Under the pieces are notes generated by a model. That model worked only from the letters and a program-made list of their open reading frames with translations, had not been told where the DNA came from and made no database searches. A program made the position numbers and the translations under genes. Shown piece after piece: positions 60,270 to 64,000 of a stretch of 64,000 nt of DNA. Each line of letters starts with the position of its first letter. Position 1 is the first letter of the stretch. The DNA comes from Botryotinia globosa (lineage: Eukaryota; Ascomycota; Leotiomycetes; Helotiales; Sclerotiniaceae). The stretch lies in NCBI GenBank assembly GCA_014898425.1, contig RCSZ01000012.1, positions 124,001 through 188,000 of the forward strand. The letters run 5' to 3'.

Positions 60270-61942
60270 ATGCCGAAAAAGAGGTTCACACCGCAATTTT
60301 CAAAACCTGCGAGTACAGTTCATCCATCACTCAATTCCAATGCTTCTGCATCGACATCGACATCGGCATCACAAAGTACGTCCCTTGGAAATAACTCCAT
60401 TGTACCCCGCCACCCTGCAATCTATCCTTTAACTAATGCGTGCATTGTGCAACAGACAACAATGTTTCGTCCGTAAACGATTTGATAAATTCCGCTCGGA
60501 GACTAAATATCTCTCCTACTGAACACCTCCGCGCGGCCTCCTCCCTCAGTCCATCATCTCATACCCTTCCACCTCGAATTCGCCATCTCCTCTCCCAGCC
60601 AGAAACCCCCTCTCCCACTCCTCGCAGACCCCTACGCAGCCGCCGTTTTGATGACAATGGTCGTCGCATACCAGCTGGTCCTGCGCCACCCATAAGTTGG
60701 CTGGAAGGAAGGGCATACGAACTTCCCGATATGCGAAGGCAATTCGGTTTGGGTGAAGATGGAAGGTTAATTCCGAGAGGGGTGGGCTATTTTCCTGGTC
60801 TAGGCGATGATATAAATGGAAATGGACCTAATGGAGGAAGGAGTTTGTTAGAAATCTGTTTCAAGAGATTGGCAAGTGATTGGCAGAATATGAGTGTTTA
60901 CGAGTCGAACAATCTGGCATTGTTACCGGTGAGCTTGAGGATGGGGCTTTTGAGCTATATTGCGGTCTATGGGCCGGAAGAAGGGATTGGATTTCAAGCC
61001 TTGAAGAACATACTTCTATTACCAACACAGGATAACAGTGTAGTAGAAGGATCGATTAAAGAAGAGGCAGAGGATTGGGAAGAAGAAGCTGATGAAAGGT
61101 CTACCGGGGGAAACAATGATTATTTTTTTCGACTTGACCTTGGTGGCTCAATAGGAAGATCGGTCAGCTTAAAACAGCTTTCAACCCTTCTTACAAACAC
61201 TTTCGTAGTCAAGGAAGAAACAATTCCTCGATCGTTTCCCATAGCCCTTCCACATCTCACCCATCTATCGCTCTCTCATCCTCCACCTTCGATCTCCTGG
61301 TCTCGTCTCCTAGCTCTCACGCCTCACCTCAAGACTATTACGCATTTATCCCTGTCTTACTGGCCCACTCCAACGTTCACACCAAACTCAAGTACCAATC
61401 TTTGGGGGTCACCAACCTCCCGAAGAAGTCAATTTCGATATGTGGCTAGTAGTTTGCATACTCGGACTATGGGTGAAGAATTTTCAGAGTCGGCATTGGT
61501 TTTGAAGAAATTGGCGAGTGGTGTCTATGGCCTGGAATACCTGGATCTGGAAGGATGTATCGATTGGACATTGGCGTTACAAGATGTATATGGCGTAGAT
61601 TGGAGTCACCAGTGGAGAAGGCTACATACTTTAATTTTGAAGAGTGGAATGATGGGAGATGATCCGGACTCTGATGTGACAGAATTTGAAGAGTTTTCCG
61701 AGAACGAAAAGGTTACTTTTGAAAAGGCTATATTGGAGGGATTGCAGACGAAGAATCACATATATGGGATGAGGAAAGGAAAAGCACTACCGTGGATGGA
61801 TGTCATTCTTGATCGGAACCCTAATGGTATGAAACCGCGGGTTCCCAGGGAGTCTTCTGAAACGATCGCTAGAGGTGCCGGTACTAGGAATTGGGATACT
61901 GAATTGGCAATGGCTATTGCGAACAGTACTTGGGAGTCTTAG
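60270..61942 (+). CDS. Unrecognised fungal protein with leucine-rich segments
   Basis: Two exons, 60270-60375 and 60456-61942 (80-bp intron, GTACGT...CAACAG with ACTAAT upstream), give 530 residues. It starts MPKKRFTPQFSKPASTVHPS with a Ser/Thr-rich low-complexity N-terminus, then SVNDLINSARRLNISPTEHL. A Pro/Arg-rich segment follows, then a conserved-looking block PISWLEGRAYELPDMRRQFG and GEDGRLIPRGVGYFPGLGD. The second half has leucine-rich-like repeats: LPHLTHLSLSHPPPSISWSR, LKTITHLSLSYWP and YGLEYLDLEGCIDWTL. An LRR or F-box-like fold is possible, but I do not recognise a named family and assign no function. No signal peptide or membrane helix. Long length, consistent coding character and a phase-correct splice make it a real gene. 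Confidence 0.8.
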
Positions 61943-64000
61943 GAAACATTGGGGGTCGGATGGCGTCTAAAAATTGGCGTTGTATTTGTATAGAATGCAT
62001 GGATATATAGACTCTGGTACTCATAATGGCGGATTTGTATACACACTTACAGATGTATTTATAGTATTGCGAGTACAGATACAAGCCAATAAGATTGTTC
62101 ATCACATCTCTCTTCGTGCTCAAGATTTTCAAACAATACTACCGAGTATATTAACACACATTCCCTGATTCACTGTGTGGAGTCAATTCGAAGTGTCGTG
62201 AAGCGGAGACAAGATGACAACCACTGTTGTCACATAAAGAGAGCTCACAATGGTTAGGATTGCGAACTGGGCATAAGAAACCATCAACTCTCTATTCCGG
62301 ATTCATGGGCCGCGCAGGTGGGACCCATATTCTAATCTTGACATCGTTCGATATCTTCGTTCTTCGTAATGCATTAGCTTCATCTAGTTTCTCTTGGATT
62401 GTGTACTCATCTTCTTAGCTCACATCATAATCCTATTCTCAGTACTCCATAACGTCTTGGAGTTCCTGGGATATATCAACTCGTCGAGTTTGACTACTAG
62501 TCACTTTGAGTGTGGAGATTTCTCGTATGATGGGATTGCGATTCGGCTCATGAGATGAGGAATATATTGGGAGAGGTGGAAATAGTAGAGGAAGGAAAGG
62601 GGGAGTATTTATAGGTATTAGAATGCCGGTTGCGGGAAAGGTTGGGGTGTGCAGCTGTGTGGTTTGGATTTGGGTGCTGGGAGGTATGAGGTTTTTTGCT
62701 GTTGTCTTTCTTGTCGAGAACTTTGCTGCTTATGCATGTGATTTTAGATATGGGAAGGAGTGTTGTGTATAAAGGGTGAGATTATGGGATTATAGGAGAT
62801 ATGATGAGAGAGGAGAGATGAGATATGAATTTTTTTGGAAAGAAATGAGATGAGATGGCATGATGAGATGATGGAAGTAGGGGGAGAAGGATTAGAGCTT
62901 GAAAAAAATCAAAGATGATAGACTGCAGTAGATAGATATCCAACAGTTATTCACTCTGGGTTGATCACAGTTCGTTGGGATATAATGTATTGATTCAGAG
63001 GATTGAAATTGGAAGGAGGGTCTTCATTAGGACCAAGAAATAGTAGATTGTACCGCCGAGGGAAGAGAACTGTACTAATGTGCTTGGTTATCACAACTTT
63101 GGATGATGGAGATGATTTTATGAGGATTCCAGATCTTGTTATTCTGAAGAATGAAGAACTGAAGATATACAAATTCGATATCAACACTCTTTGATATGGT
63201 AGATGCCTTATCTAAGTAAAGATCTATTCTATCCAGAAACACCGGAAATCCAACATGATGAAGAACACTCCAGCTCCATCTCCGATTGATCAGATATTCT
63301 AATTCCAATACAACTTCCCTTCATAACAATTTCATTCCTACCCCAACATCTCGATTTCCTCCCTTCAACTTCAACTTCATGAGTTCTCATCGATTGACTC
63401 ATTCTATCCAGACTATCATCAATCCACCACCTCACAGCCTCTTACCTCCAAACTCCCTCATCACCATCACCATCAGCACCACTTGACCACTAAGCCTTCC
63501 CTCTGCATCTCCACCCTCCCCCCCAAAAAAGAAACCTCCCCAGAAGCACCGCATCTAAACCTTAAAAAACACATACCCAAAATCCAATCCAATCCAATCC
63601 AATCCAATCCAATCCAACACAACTCATACACCACCCATCAAGAAACCAACACCAACCTCCACCCGCGACTTCGCTTCCTCTTAAATAGAGTAGAGTAGAA
63701 TAGAGCAGAGTAAGTCAAAAGACAGAGCAAGAAACGATAAAATAAGCATTACGCATCACATCTCGCATCTCGCACCAACATTAGGGGCAGTGCACAAGCG
63801 AATCGAAGCACCCCACAGCCCACATACAGCCCACGGGCCAGGAGCTAAATTTTGAGTTCATGCCTATGCCTAGCTAGTTACTTGGCGATTTTATTAGATA
63901 GACTAGGAGGATGGGAGGCTAGAAGGCTAGGTAGGTAGGTAACTTTTGTATCTGTATGTGTGTAGATAGGTAGATATATGAGTTAGTGAGTTAATAAGTT
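61943..64000. other. Gene-free right end, probable promoter space
   Basis: No ORF here (61974-62168, 62227-62418, 62951-63187, 63286-63698) resembles a gene. The stretch contains GA-rich (62560-62890) and CT/CA-rich (63300-63700) tracts, a CCAAT tandem repeat, and GGTAGGTAGG words near 63930. It could include a long 5' region of a gene to the right. Confidence 0.45.
63580..63617. repeat. Tandem CCAAT pentamers (about seven copies)
   Basis: The unit AATCC/CCAAT is repeated without interruption. Each unit contains a CCAAT box, the core site of the fungal HAP/CBC complex. It is either a simple microsatellite or a clustered binding site. Confidence 0.85.

Overview
The window is nuclear DNA of a filamentous ascomycete. 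Genes carry short GT-AG introns of about 45-125 bp, and gene-bearing stretches of ordinary base composition alternate with AT-rich blocks of decayed retrotransposons bearing C-to-T/G-to-A transition damage, the signature of repeat-induced point mutation (RIP). Gene content and protein wording suggest a Leotiomycete (Helotiales, perhaps Sclerotiniaceae); that placement is inference. I saw no rRNA, tRNA or CRISPR array.

Layout. 1-592: 3' end of N-acetylglutamate synthase (arginine pathway). 1463-3036: six-exon BAR-domain protein (Gvp36-like). 4221-5330: an undescribed-looking array of degenerate repeats with a period near 155 bp. 5885-11455: RIP-decayed AT-rich block containing a minus-strand Copia-like element, interrupted by a 513-bp foldback MITE at 7739-8251. 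12766-14085: 3' exon of a single-pass membrane protein with PPAY motifs. 14740-15492: DJ-1/PfpI-family protein. 17416-18096 and 18270-19091: convergent GFA/CENP-V-type zinc protein and a peroxisomal (SKL) enoyl-CoA hydratase/isomerase. 19.1-23.9 kb: gene-poor. 23954-26625: five-exon kelch-type membrane protein. 27992-29496: five-exon GAL7. 29753-30163: small MITE. 32358-39196: 19-exon, about 1,880-residue Thr/Ser-rich GPI-anchored cell-wall protein. 40251-42633: MAD1.

43241-49818: a complete but RIP-killed Ty3/gypsy chromovirus with 150-bp LTRs, a TTATT target duplication, and recognisable zinc knuckle, reverse transcriptase, integrase and chromodomain. 50594-52200: TAM41. 53034-54617: FAD-dependent monooxygenase. 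55606-56721: MFS transporter pseudogene. 56.9-57.5 kb: a cluster of simple repeats. 60270-61942: unrecognised fungal protein. The right end is gene-free apart from a CCAAT-repeat tract.

The genes are independent housekeeping and accessory loci (arginine synthesis, cardiolipin precursor synthesis in mitochondria, spindle checkpoint, galactose use, cell surface), not one pathway or cluster. Exon models were built by eye from splice signals and reading-frame continuity. Where all phases close, as in GAL7, the kelch protein, the GPI protein, MAD1, TAM41 and the monooxygenase downstream of its start, I regard them as reliable.
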